A DNA stretch of 64,000 bases from Anaerohabitans sp964387285 (GTDB lineage: Bacteria; Zhuqueibacterota; Zhuqueibacteria; Residuimicrobiales; Residuimicrobiaceae). The notes below the pieces were generated by a model, which was given only the letters and a program-made list of their open reading frames with translations, was not told the origin of the DNA and ran no database searches. Location of the stretch: positions 86,054-150,053 of the forward strand of contig CAYLWO010000005.1 of NCBI GenBank assembly GCA_964387285.1. Reading direction: 5' to 3'. This document shows, piece after piece, positions 9,194 through 16,626 of this stretch (the stretch's first letter is position 1; the number at the start of each line of letters is the position of its first letter). Made by a program: the position numbers and the translations under genes.

Positions 9194-11170
9194 ATGAAAC
9201 GAAGACAATTTCTCCAAACCATGGCTGCAGTCCCTGCGCTCGGGCTGATGTCCCAAACACGAGCCGAGTCGGCGGGCGTCGGGTTGTTTTTTGATGCTGC
9301 TGATATCCCCAACTTGAGAAAAAAATGGCAATTGCCTTTGTTCGAAAAGTATGTTCAGGAAAATCTCAGCGTCAATTTGAAGGGTGATGAAAAATTTTTA
9401 CAAAAAGAATTGGACTTTAACAATCATATTCGTCATATTGCCCGGGCTGATCAGATTCTGATACGGGAATCCTTCGTTTACCTGATGACAGGACAACAAG
9501 CGCGGCTCGATCTGGCTTTGCTCGCTCTTAAAAAAATCCTGGCTTATCCGCAGTGGGACTATTTTATGGAAGCGGGCACAGACATCATCGGCTTCCAGCG
9601 CGCGCCGGAAACCACTATGGCCGTATGTCTGGCCTACGATTGGCTGTCAGCCGTTCTGGATAAGAAAACCAAACAGACTATTTTACAACAGCTGGGACCC
9701 AAAGGGTGCGAGCCCTGTTATCGCACGTTGTTCGGTTTGCGCTATCCCGATCAAGTAAAAGGGTGGGGCTTCGCGCCGACCGTGCAATTAGAGCCACGCG
9801 ATTTTTCCCGCTGGCCCTATTTTATCAACAACACCAATCTCAAAGCCATTCCGTTGTGCGGGCTGGCCCTGGGCGCCGCCACCCTGTTGGGTACGAGCGA
9901 GCAAACGGACAAGTGGTTCGAGATGGTCAGGTACAGTTATGAAACGCTGGCCCTGCTTTATCATCGCGATGGAAGTTATCCGGAGGGCAGCTCCTACGGC
10001 GGCTATACCACCATTCACATGCTTATGGCGCAAGTTGTTCTACAGCGCAAGTTGGGCATTGATTTGTTCGATCGCATCAATTACAACGGGTTTATTGAAT
10101 TCATGATCGGTTTGCACATGCCGCATGATGATCCCAAAGATTCATGCGTGAATTTTGGCGATGGCGGCGCTGCCATGCTGTCCGGCATCGGATTTTATGT
10201 GGCTGCCAAGACCCGCGACGGATTGGCGCAGCAGGCCGGATTGCATTACCACCGCGGTCATGATCCATTTTCCGTCATCTGGTATGATCCCACGGTGATT
10301 CCGGAAGCGCCGGACGTCAAAGATCATTTTAAACATTTTGATTTAGGTTGGATCGTATATCGAACCGGTTACCGGACGAATGATCTGGTAGCGGCCATGC
10401 GCAGCGGGCCGCCGGCCAATCATGAACATGGCGATCGTAATTCTCTTATACTCAAAGCTTTTGGTGAGATTCTCCTCGCTGACAACAAACATCCGACCTA
10501 TGACCATGAAAAACCGGGTTGGATTTTGCGCACGGCGTTGGCACACAACACCGTTTTAATCGACGGCGTGGGTCATCCCTATATAGACGGCAAAGAGGGC
10601 ACCAATATGTCCAGGGACGAGGCCGTTGTTGTGCGCAAGGGGCTGCGTAAGAATTTTGTTTTCTGGAGCAGCGATGCCACGCCGGCTTATTGTTTGGCCA
10701 ATCCTGATATCGCTGTGGTGATTCGTTCTGTCTTTATTGTACCGGAAATTCCTTTGCTGATTGTGGTTGACTCGATCAGAAAAGAAGAAAAAGATTCCCT
10801 GTTTTCCTGTCGTTGGCATGTGGAGAACAGCGACCGGCAGGGCAGCGCAACGCTGCAACTGGACGGTTTTACCATTCATCGTCCCAACGCCCGGTTTTTT
10901 GCCAAATGCACCAGTGACCAGGGAGTAGTGGTGCAAACGGATACCATGCCGATGCCGGTTGAAACCGGCGTTTATCCTTTTGTGCAGGTGAGTACAAAAA
11001 TAAAAAGTCAGCGCGCCGTTTTCATCATGGTCGGTATGCCGTTAGCAAAGGATGAAGCGGATCCGGTCATGACCGTAAAACAGGAAGGGGAGATATCTGT
11101 AACGCACAAGGGCAAGCAGCATCTCCTGAACTTGAGCATGAGTGGTGATTTGCCTTTCCTGTCCATGTAA
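9194..11170 (+). CDS. Heparinase II/III-like polysaccharide lyase family protein, secreted
   Basis: 658 residues from the ATG at 9194, which has AAGGA seven bases upstream. An ATG at 9179 is in frame but poorly spaced. The N-terminus MKRRQFLQTMAAVPALGLM looks like a Tat-type signal. The first 330 residues form the alpha/alpha-toroid seen in alginate and heparin lyases. The C-terminal half has the heparinase II/III-like beta domain, with NHEHGDRNSL, GEILLADNKHPTYD and AHNTVLIDGVGH. The conserved His and Tyr residues of the lyase site (NHEHGD, around the toroid-sheet interface) appear present. Such enzymes cleave uronic-acid polysaccharides by beta-elimination; the substrate is not clear. It is transcribed away from the aminotransferase run. 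Confidence 0.85.
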   Translation: MKRRQFLQTMAAVPALGLMSQTRAESAGVGLFFDAADIPNLRKKWQLPLFEKYVQENLSVNLKGDEKFLQKELDFNNHIRHIARADQILIRESFVYLMTGQQARLDLALLALKKILAYPQWDYFMEAGTDIIGFQRAPETTMAVCLAYDWLSAVLDKKTKQTILQQLGPKGCEPCYRTLFGLRYPDQVKGWGFAPTVQLEPRDFSRWPYFINNTNLKAIPLCGLALGAATLLGTSEQTDKWFEMVRYSYETLALLYHRDGSYPEGSSYGGYTTIHMLMAQVVLQRKLGIDLFDRINYNGFIEFMIGLHMPHDDPKDSCVNFGDGGAAMLSGIGFYVAAKTRDGLAQQAGLHYHRGHDPFSVIWYDPTVIPEAPDVKDHFKHFDLGWIVYRTGYRTNDLVAAMRSGPPANHEHGDRNSLILKAFGEILLADNKHPTYDHEKPGWILRTALAHNTVLIDGVGHPYIDGKEGTNMSRDEAVVVRKGLRKNFVFWSSDATPAYCLANPDIAVVIRSVFIVPEIPLLIVVDSIRKEEKDSLFSCRWHVENSDRQGSATLQLDGFTIHRPNARFFAKCTSDQGVVVQTDTMPMPVETGVYPFVQVSTKIKSQRAVFIMVGMPLAKDEADPVMTVKQEGEISVTHKGKQHLLNLSMSGDLPFLSM

Positions 11171-11298
11171 AATATTTTAGTTGCATTAATAGAATATTTC
11201 TTTATCTTACTTTGTGCATTGCTTGCATGAAAACGATTACGGGCTTGGTCTTCGATCAGACCTGTCGACGAGAATTCATGAGAACGAGGATGTAAAGC

Positions 11299-12213
11299 AT
11301 GCTGAAAACGTTCGACATCATCGATGGTAAAGTCCAATCTGCAGAAGGCCCTGACTGTCGCATCCTGGCATTTTTTAATCTGGACGAACAGGAAAAAAAG
11401 TATCTCACCGCGGATCTGAATATCGATGAGCATACTTTGAATTCGTCCTTGGATCCGGACGAACTGGCGCGTTTAGAATTTGAACCGGATCATATCGCGT
11501 TAATCTACAAACGGCCGAAAAATTATTCTGCCGAAGACCTCTTTTTGTTTCGCGTCACCTCCATGGGACTTTTTGTCTTCAACGACCGCATCATCATGGT
11601 GTCCAACGAAGAGTTGCCTTTCTTTGACGACAAAAGATTCAACAAAGTGACCTCGCTCAAAGACGTCATGCTCAAGATATTTTTCCGGTCGGTGTTTCAT
11701 TATCTGGAACATTTAAAGATCATCAACATGATATCAGATGATCTGGAAGACAAGATTAATCTCTCCATGGAAAACAAGTACCTTCTTAATCTGTTCACTT
11801 TGGAAAAGAGCCTGGTCTATTATCTGAACGCCATCAACGGCAATTCCAATCTGCTGCAAAAGTTAAAGAACTATGCGAGTAAAATCGGCTTTACCCAGGA
11901 AGAGGAAGAACTGCTGGACGATTTGATCATTGAAAATTCCCAATGCTACAAGCAGTCGGAAATCTATTCCAACATTCTGTCCGGCCTCATGGATGCACGC
12001 GTGTCCATTGTCAGCAACAATCTCAATGTGCTGATGAAAACGCTCAACATCATCACCATCGGCATCATGGTGCCGACTTTTGTGGTGAGCGCTTTTTCCA
12101 TGAATGTCTCCATTCCCCTGGAAAAAAATCCCTACGCTTTCATCCTGATCCTCGGCATGGCCCTGATTTCCGTTGTCGGTTTTATGATGTTTTGGCGATA
12201 TAAAAAATGGTGA
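11299..12213 (+). CDS. CorA-family divalent cation transporter (SMN variant)
   Basis: 304 residues with a cytoplasmic N-terminal domain (about 1-245), the long stalk helix, and two C-terminal membrane helices (about 250-270 and 278-299). The chain ends in a basic tail, RYKKW. CorA proteins carry a GMN signature between the two helices as the selectivity filter. Here it reads F-S-M-N-V (residues 266-270), with Ser in place of Gly. Fold, length and topology still point to a CorA magnesium/cobalt-type channel; the ion preference may differ. A GAGGATG site precedes the ATG. Confidence 0.88.
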   Translation: MLKTFDIIDGKVQSAEGPDCRILAFFNLDEQEKKYLTADLNIDEHTLNSSLDPDELARLEFEPDHIALIYKRPKNYSAEDLFLFRVTSMGLFVFNDRIIMVSNEELPFFDDKRFNKVTSLKDVMLKIFFRSVFHYLEHLKIINMISDDLEDKINLSMENKYLLNLFTLEKSLVYYLNAINGNSNLLQKLKNYASKIGFTQEEEELLDDLIIENSQCYKQSEIYSNILSGLMDARVSIVSNNLNVLMKTLNIITIGIMVPTFVVSAFSMNVSIPLEKNPYAFILILGMALISVVGFMMFWRYKKW

Positions 12214-12278
12214 TTTTTTGAATACTTTTTGGTTTTTCAGCATCAAAATATAAAAGAACCGCTAATTCGAGTTTGTAT

Positions 12279-12509
12279 ATGTCCTGCGATAAAATTTTAC
12301 GGCAAATCTGCGATGAATTGGCCGAGGATATTCATTCCGAGCTGTGCGAAAACATTCGCCTTCATCTCAGTTCCTGTCCGCACTGTAATCAACAACTTTC
12401 TTCCATGCGCAACGTTGTACACCTCTATCAATGCATTAAGGAGCAAGAGGTGCCTGCAGAAATCCATCAACGACTGTTAACTCTGCTCAAGGTCTCCGAA
12501 ATCGCCTAG
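12279..12509 (+). CDS. Small zinc-finger (anti-sigma factor-like) protein
   Basis: 76 residues from the ATG at 12279; a TTG two codons upstream is possible. The sequence SELCENIRLHLSSCPHC carries the C-x(3)-x-H-x(3)-C-x(2)-C arrangement of the zf-HC2 domain found at the N-termini of zinc-binding anti-sigma factors. There is no membrane segment and no neighbouring ECF sigma gene, so it may be a free-standing regulator. It lies between corA and lexA and is followed by a separate promoter for lexA. Confidence 0.7.
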   Translation: MSCDKILRQICDELAEDIHSELCENIRLHLSSCPHCNQQLSSMRNVVHLYQCIKEQEVPAEIHQRLLTLLKVSEIA

Positions 12510-12550
12510 ATTCTCTGTTTGAGAAAAAGGTGTACATTTTAACAATTTGC

Positions 12551-12603
12551 TTGACAAATCAGCTTAAATTTTGTATTATTAGGTGATCAAATGGTCACCA
12601 TTT
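12551..12603 (+). promoter_or_regulatory. lexA promoter with overlapping palindromic operator
   Basis: TTGACA at 12551-12556 and TATTAT at 12574-12579 are separated by 17 bp, a near-consensus sigma-70 promoter. A perfect inverted repeat, AAATGGT-C-ACCATTT, occupies 12589-12603, starting about where transcription should begin. As lexA usually represses itself, this palindrome is the best candidate for the LexA site of this lineage. It does not match the E. coli (CTG-N10-CAG) or Gram-positive (GAAC-N4-GTTC) boxes. The assignment as a LexA site is inference. Confidence 0.7.
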
Positions 12604-12668
12604 TTTTTGATATATTTTTACCTGGAAACGTACCGCGGTATTATGCCGTCGATTTGAAAAAATTATTT

Positions 12669-12689
12669 GCGAAGGTTTCAAACCTTCGC
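12669..12689. repeat. Dispersed palindrome, GCGAAGG family, copy 1 (lexA leader)
   Basis: GCGAAGGTTT-C-AAACCTTCGC is a perfect 10-bp-arm inverted repeat in the untranslated leader between the lexA promoter and its ribosome site. Related copies lie at 17477-17505 and 32953-32981. In RNA it would form a strong hairpin about 45 bases upstream of the lexA start codon. Confidence 0.8.
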
Positions 12690-12734
12690 GGTAGAGATAA
12701 GCAAAACAATCTCCATATTTATAACGGAGGCACC

Positions 12735-13346
12735 ATGGAAAAACTGACCGAAAAACAGCAAAAAGCGTTGCAGGTTATTGTGAAAAAGACCCGCGAGCAG
12801 GGATATCCGCCCACGCTCAAAGAGATAACCGATGCCTTGGGCGCAGCATCACGGACCACAGCGGTCAAGTATCTGAACCTGTTAGCGCGCAAGGGGTATA
12901 TCAGCTGGGAGCACAACAAGGCGCGCGGCATTCAGGTCATGGGGCCAGAGACCGGGGCTGCCGAGATAGGTTTGCCGCTTATCGGCATTGTCACGGCCGG
13001 TGTGCCCATGCTGGCGGAGCAAAACATCGAGCGTTATGTTTCGGTGCCGAGTTATTTGTTGCGTTCCGCAGAGCCCCACTTTTTGTTGCGCGTGCAGGGC
13101 GACAGTATGACCGGCGCCGGAATTTTAAACAACGATCTGGTATTGGTGCGTTCGCAAAACGACGCACAAGTAGGCGAGGTGGTCGTGGCGTTGATCGAAG
13201 GCGAAGCCACCGTGAAGCGATTGGCCGCTGATGCCACGCGCCGTTTTCTTAAAGCGGAGAATCCTGCTTATAGCGACATTTATCCGGATAAGGATTGGTC
13301 GGTGCAGGGCAAGGTGGTGGCGTTGGTGCGGGAGGAGGTGGTATGA
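12735..13346 (+). CDS. lexA: LexA repressor
   Basis: 203 residues from the ATG at 12735, which has CGGAGG six bases upstream. The frame is open back to 12591, but that stretch is promoter and leader. Residues 1-65 are the LexA winged helix-turn-helix (LTEKQQKALQVI, PPTLKEITDALG, YLNLLARKGYI). The latent protease domain follows. The Ala-Gly autocleavage site is A88-G89 in IVTAGVPM, the nucleophile is S124 in VQGDSMTG and the general base is K161 in GEATVKRL. All SOS-repressor features are intact, so it should represses DNA-damage genes and itself and be inactivated through RecA-stimulated self-cleavage. The Y-family polymerase 4 kb downstream is a plausible regulon member. Confidence 0.97.
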   Translation: MEKLTEKQQKALQVIVKKTREQGYPPTLKEITDALGAASRTTAVKYLNLLARKGYISWEHNKARGIQVMGPETGAAEIGLPLIGIVTAGVPMLAEQNIERYVSVPSYLLRSAEPHFLLRVQGDSMTGAGILNNDLVLVRSQNDAQVGEVVVALIEGEATVKRLAADATRRFLKAENPAYSDIYPDKDWSVQGKVVALVREEVV

Positions 13347-13404
13347 TTGGCCGTTTTTACGGAACTTTTTTTCTGCTTTTATTGACTGAAAGAATGGAGT
13401 GCGT

Positions 13405-14037
13405 ATGTCTGTTTTAAATAAATTGGCCTGTAGCCTGGGGCGACGCGATGAAGTGTTGAATCAAAAGTTGGCTCGTGAATTGGCCGACTCTGGCGACGTC
13501 CAGGCGATTAAAGAAATAGCGGAAAATCTCTGCAACAGGGATAAAAATATTGCCGGTGATTGCGTCAAGGTATTGTACGAAATCGGCTATCTCAATCCCG
13601 GCCTTATCACGGATTATGCTGATGAATTTGTGCGATTGCTGGTTCATAAAAACAATCGCATGGTTTGGGGCGCCATGATTGCGCTATCCACAATTTCTGG
13701 AAAGCGGCCTGACTTGTTGTATCCGCATGTTGCCGGCATTCAAAAAGCCATGCAAACCGGTTCGGTCATTACCGTTGATGCCGCGGTAAAAACACTGGCA
13801 GGGATTTCAGCCGGCAGTGAAAAACATGAGAAAAAAGTGTTTCCCTTTCTGCTGGAGCATCTGAAAAAATGTCGTCCCAAAGAAGTGCCGCAGCATGCGG
13901 AAAGCGTTCTGCCGGCTGTGAATGCAAAAAACAAAAAAGCCTTTATCAGAGTGATGCGACAGCGCATGGAGGACATGACCTCCAGTCAGGCTGCGCGTCT
14001 GAAACGGGTTTTGAAAAGGGTGGAGGGAGTGGCGTGA
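13405..14037 (+). CDS. HEAT-repeat-like protein of unknown function
   Basis: 210 residues from the ATG at 13405, with GGAG six bases upstream; a GTG two codons earlier is less well placed. The chain is almost all helical and contains repeated helix pairs such as VQAIKEIAENLCN, NIAGDCVKVLYEIG and NRMVWGAMIALSTIS, typical of HEAT or armadillo repeats. There is no signal peptide, membrane segment or catalytic motif. It is cytoplasmic and probably a protein-binding scaffold. It starts 58 bp after lexA and could share its transcript, but no functional link is visible. Confidence 0.6.
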   Translation: MSVLNKLACSLGRRDEVLNQKLARELADSGDVQAIKEIAENLCNRDKNIAGDCVKVLYEIGYLNPGLITDYADEFVRLLVHKNNRMVWGAMIALSTISGKRPDLLYPHVAGIQKAMQTGSVITVDAAVKTLAGISAGSEKHEKKVFPFLLEHLKKCRPKEVPQHAESVLPAVNAKNKKAFIRVMRQRMEDMTSSQAARLKRVLKRVEGVA

Positions 14038-14110
14038 CCTGTTTTTTAGGTTGAAATTTGCAAAAATTATTTCTGTGTCATTGCGAACGAAGGCACCAGA
14101 GAAAAATCCA

Positions 14111-14134
14111 AAGCCCCCAACGGGGCGCGATAGC
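14111..14134. repeat. REP-like palindrome fragment
   Basis: The segment containing CCCCAACGGGGCGCGATAG matches the small hairpin found in the repeat units beside the broken transposase at 15401-15420. It lies in a stretch without a clear gene between the HEAT-like protein and the methyltransferase. Confidence 0.5.
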
Positions 14135-14164
14135 ATCAATTCCTCTTGCGCCGACTGCCAGAAA

Positions 14165-14332
14165 ATGGCTTTGTCCGAGTGCAAATATTTTAACAATTTT
14201 ATAGCCAAGATGTTTGCTCTGGTTTTTCGTTCTGACCGCCCAGCTTGTATCGAACGCATCAGGACCGTCGGTTATGACGCGTTTAGCCGGGAAATGGCCG
14301 AAGCAAAAATCATGACCATTCGCAGGAGGTAA
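14165..14332 (+). CDS. Possible small protein just upstream of a methyltransferase
   Basis: A 55-codon frame begins at ATG 14165 and ends at TAA 14330-14332, one base before the TTG start of the methyltransferase, whose AGGAGG site lies inside it. That layout suggests translational coupling. The predicted chain is basic, with FRSDRPACIERIRTVGYDAF near the middle. I do not recognise it. Upstream of 14165 the frame continues into repeat sequence, so a longer product is unlikely. It may be spurious. Confidence 0.3.
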   Translation: MALSECKYFNNFIAKMFALVFRSDRPACIERIRTVGYDAFSREMAEAKIMTIRRR

Positions 14333-14333
14333 T

Positions 14334-15098
14334 TTGGAATTACAAAAAGAGATCGCACTTTCCCTGGATGCCGATGAACCGCTGCTGCCCTGGCTGGACG
14401 AATTGCTGGCTGATTTGCCCACATTGGGCACAGAGCCGGCTGAAGTGCTGGAGGTGTTGCAGCCCTTGCGTTTGCCAACGCAAAAAACCACAGTTTTGGA
14501 ACTGGGCTGCGGCAAGGGCGTGCTATCCGTAGCACTGGCAAAACAATGCGGCTTTCATATGCACAGCGTCGACGCCTATGCACCTTTTATCAAACGCGCT
14601 AAAAAATTAGCCGAAAACGAAGGAGTAACCGGGCTCTGCACATTTTATTGTGCGGATGTTCGTGATTTTCTGCATCCGCAACAACTCTATGATATTGTTA
14701 TTTGGGCCGGACTGTGCAATATTCTGGGCAATGTGCAGGAACTGGTGCGTCATTTGCGCGCCGCCATCCGTCCTGGCGGGTACATGGTTCTGGATCAATC
14801 TTATTGCACAACAGCCGGCATGGAAGAGCAGGGTTGCGCGGATTTGGCCGTCAGCCATCAGCGGTTGCAGGCTTTTGGCGATCGTCTGCTGCAGGAACGG
14901 ATTCCTGACCGGCCAGACACCAAAACCACAAACGATGCCAACACGGACGCCATTCGCCGCCGCGCCGAACAATTGAAAATAAAACATCCGGAATTGGCTG
15001 CTTTATTTGACGGCTATGTCGCAGCCCAGGAAGCCGCCTGTCTGGTGCAGGAAACCTCACTGTCGCCGGTGCTGTGGCTGGTGCAACGGGGAGGGTGA
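14334..15098 (+). CDS. Class I SAM-dependent methyltransferase
   Basis: 254 residues starting with TTG preceded by a strong AGGAGG. Motif I of the Rossmann methyltransferase fold is VLELGCGKGVLSVAL (about residues 54-68), followed by an acidic residue in HSVDAYAPF and the post-motif ADVRDFLHPQQLYDIVIW. The substrate is unknown. The C-terminal half is helical and ends in a strand (SPVLWLVQRG), as in small-molecule methyltransferases. It has no signal peptide. Confidence 0.8.
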   Translation: MELQKEIALSLDADEPLLPWLDELLADLPTLGTEPAEVLEVLQPLRLPTQKTTVLELGCGKGVLSVALAKQCGFHMHSVDAYAPFIKRAKKLAENEGVTGLCTFYCADVRDFLHPQQLYDIVIWAGLCNILGNVQELVRHLRAAIRPGGYMVLDQSYCTTAGMEEQGCADLAVSHQRLQAFGDRLLQERIPDRPDTKTTNDANTDAIRRRAEQLKIKHPELAALFDGYVAAQEAACLVQETSLSPVLWLVQRGG

Positions 15099-15167
15099 GA
15101 AGAGCTGATTAGAGAAAAAGTACGGCGTAATATTGCCTGATTTCTTATCGTACATGCAAAGAAGCCA

Positions 15168-15250
15168 TTGAGCGCCAACAGTTGCGCCCATTATAGCCTG
15201 GGCGTAGGCTCAGGACCGGGAGAAAAAAATCAAGCCCTGAAGGAGATCAA
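15168..15250 (+). repeat. REP-like palindromic unit, left copy 1
   Basis: A diverged unit beginning TTGAGCGCCAA and containing TAGCCTGGGCGTAGGCTCAGGA. It shows the same order of elements as the better copy at 15329-15420. It lies in the otherwise gene-free stretch 15099-15464. Confidence 0.6.
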
Positions 15251-15328
15251 GAGAAAAATCTTGGTTACCTGCTCAGTGAACTCAGAGGTGCCTATATGTG
15301 ATGTCAAACAAAACACGTGAAAACGTGC

Positions 15329-15420
15329 TTGAGCGCCAAAGGCGCGACTTAATATAGCCTGGGCCGCAGGCCCAGGACCGAAACAAAAAATTAAGATAGC
15401 CCCAACGGGGCGTAATAGGA
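15329..15420 (+). repeat. REP-like palindromic unit, left copy 2
   Basis: The unit consists of GAGCGCCAAAGGCGC, TAGCCTGGGCCGCAGGCCCAGG and CCCCAACGGGGCG, each able to form a hairpin. An inverted copy stands on the other side of the transposase gene at 15917-16009. Such paired palindromes are typical of REP sequences mobilised by an IS200-like (RAYT) transposase. Confidence 0.75.
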
Positions 15421-15464
15421 AAATTCAAGCGTGTAAATATGTCCCAAATAGGGAGGATGATGAT

Positions 15465-15916
15465 ATGCCGCAATCATTTTCCAAAATCATATTGCACATC
15501 GTTTTCAGCACCAAACAACGTATGACCATGATCAAACCGGACATTGAACCTGAATTGTATGCCTATGTAGCGAAATTATGCAAGGAACAAGAGTGTCCAG
15601 CCTACAAGATCGGCGGCATAGATGATCATATTCATATTTGTTGTTTGTTGGCGCGTACGGTTGAGGTCAGCGGCTGGTTGAAGAGATTAAATCCCATTCG
15701 TCGAAATGGATAAAGACTAAAGGCGCGCTCTATCGCAATTTTTCTTGGCAAAGGGGATATGGTGCATTTTCCATCGGTCAATCACAGGTGACCGTGGTGA
15801 TGGAATATATTGCCAGGCAAAAAGAACGTCATCGTCGCATCGGTTTTCAGGAAGAGTATCTGGCGTTATTGAAAAAATATCAAATTCCCTATGACGAGCG
15901 TTATATTTGGGATTGA
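15465..15916 (+). pseudogene. Frameshifted IS200/RAYT-like Y1 transposase
   Basis: The first frame (from ATG 15465) encodes the start of a transposase IS200-like protein: FSKIILHIVFSTKQR, the HUH motif IDDHIHICC, then LARTVEVS. Near 15671-15675 the family sequence moves to the next frame, which continues VEEIKSHSSKWIKTKG, the YGAFSIGQ segment, the catalytic tyrosine in VMEYIARQKERH, and the usual ending IPYDERYIWD before TGA at 15914-15916. A single-base deletion therefore splits an otherwise complete gene of about 150 codons. It may be a true pseudogene or a base-calling error. Inverted REP-like units flank it, as expected for a REP-associated tyrosine transposase. Start site AGGGAGGA precedes the ATG. 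Confidence 0.85.
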
Positions 15917-16009
15917 CCTATCGCGCGCTTTCAGCGCTTGTTTTTTTTGTTTTAAGTTCTGGGCTTGCGGCCCAGGCTATGATAGGTCGCGCCTTTGGCG
16001 CTCAAACTC
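15917..16009 (-). repeat. REP-like palindromic unit, right inverted copy
   Basis: Read on the minus strand this matches the left copy 2: TTGAGCGCCAAAGGCGCGAC, then TAGCCTGGGCCGCAAGCCCAG, then a hairpin around GCGCTGAAAGCGC. The opposite orientation relative to 15329-15420 brackets the transposase remnant. Confidence 0.75.
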
Positions 16010-16131
16010 GAATTTGGTGTTTTGACGTCCAATTAACCAGGAATGAATGTGTACTCAATATTTTGCTGAGCATCTGAATTTTTTTATCGCATCCTGCTCG
16101 ATATGAAACCGTGTAAAAAAGGAGAAACCAC

Positions 16132-16551
16132 ATGACCCCCGATCAGGCCCGGCAAGCTTCCGTGGAACTGGCCAACCGTTCTGAAATCGCCATGCTCGCT
16201 AACAACGGCCAGGATGGCTATCCCAACATCAAGGCCATGCTGAAAATGGAAAATGAAGGACTTTTAACCGTCTGGTTCGGCACCAACACTTCTTCAAAAA
16301 GAGTGCCGATGCTGGAAAAAGACGGCCGTGCATGCATCTATTTCGTCGATCATAAGACATGGGAGGGACTTGCATTGGTGGGCGATATCGAGGTCTTGCA
16401 TGACCATGCGTCCAAACAACGACTCTGGCGCGAAGGATTTGAAATGTATTACCCAAAGGGCGTTGATGATCCTGATTACTCTGTATACAAGTTCACCGCC
16501 AAGTGGGGCAACTATTATCACGGACTGCAAAATGTGACTTTTGCACTATGA
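16132..16551 (+). CDS. Pyridoxamine-5'-phosphate oxidase-fold (general stress/FMN-binding) protein
   Basis: 139 residues with the split-barrel flavin-binding fold. Recognisable segments are SEIAMLANNGQDGYPNIKAMLKM, WFGTNTSSKR, the phosphate-contact region, and GRACIYFVDHKTWEGLALVGDIEVL. This family includes FMN- or F420-linked redox proteins and general stress proteins. The exact reaction cannot be inferred. The ATG follows AAAGGAGAAACCAC. It is cytoplasmic and stands alone. Confidence 0.8.
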   Translation: MTPDQARQASVELANRSEIAMLANNGQDGYPNIKAMLKMENEGLLTVWFGTNTSSKRVPMLEKDGRACIYFVDHKTWEGLALVGDIEVLHDHASKQRLWREGFEMYYPKGVDDPDYSVYKFTAKWGNYYHGLQNVTFAL

Positions 16552-16626
16552 CGTGACCTAAATACCGGGTACCTTACTCATTGCAAAAAACCGACATGAA
16601 TGCCGAGGTACATTGTGGAGCAAAAA

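Noticed and set aside
11171..11298. A magnesium-sensing riboswitch before the CorA gene
   Set aside because: No recognisable conserved core; only short frames and AT-rich sequence are seen.
12591..12734. An N-terminal extension of LexA from ATG 12591
   Set aside because: The stretch holds the operator, a hairpin repeat and the ribosome site; LexA homology begins at 12735.
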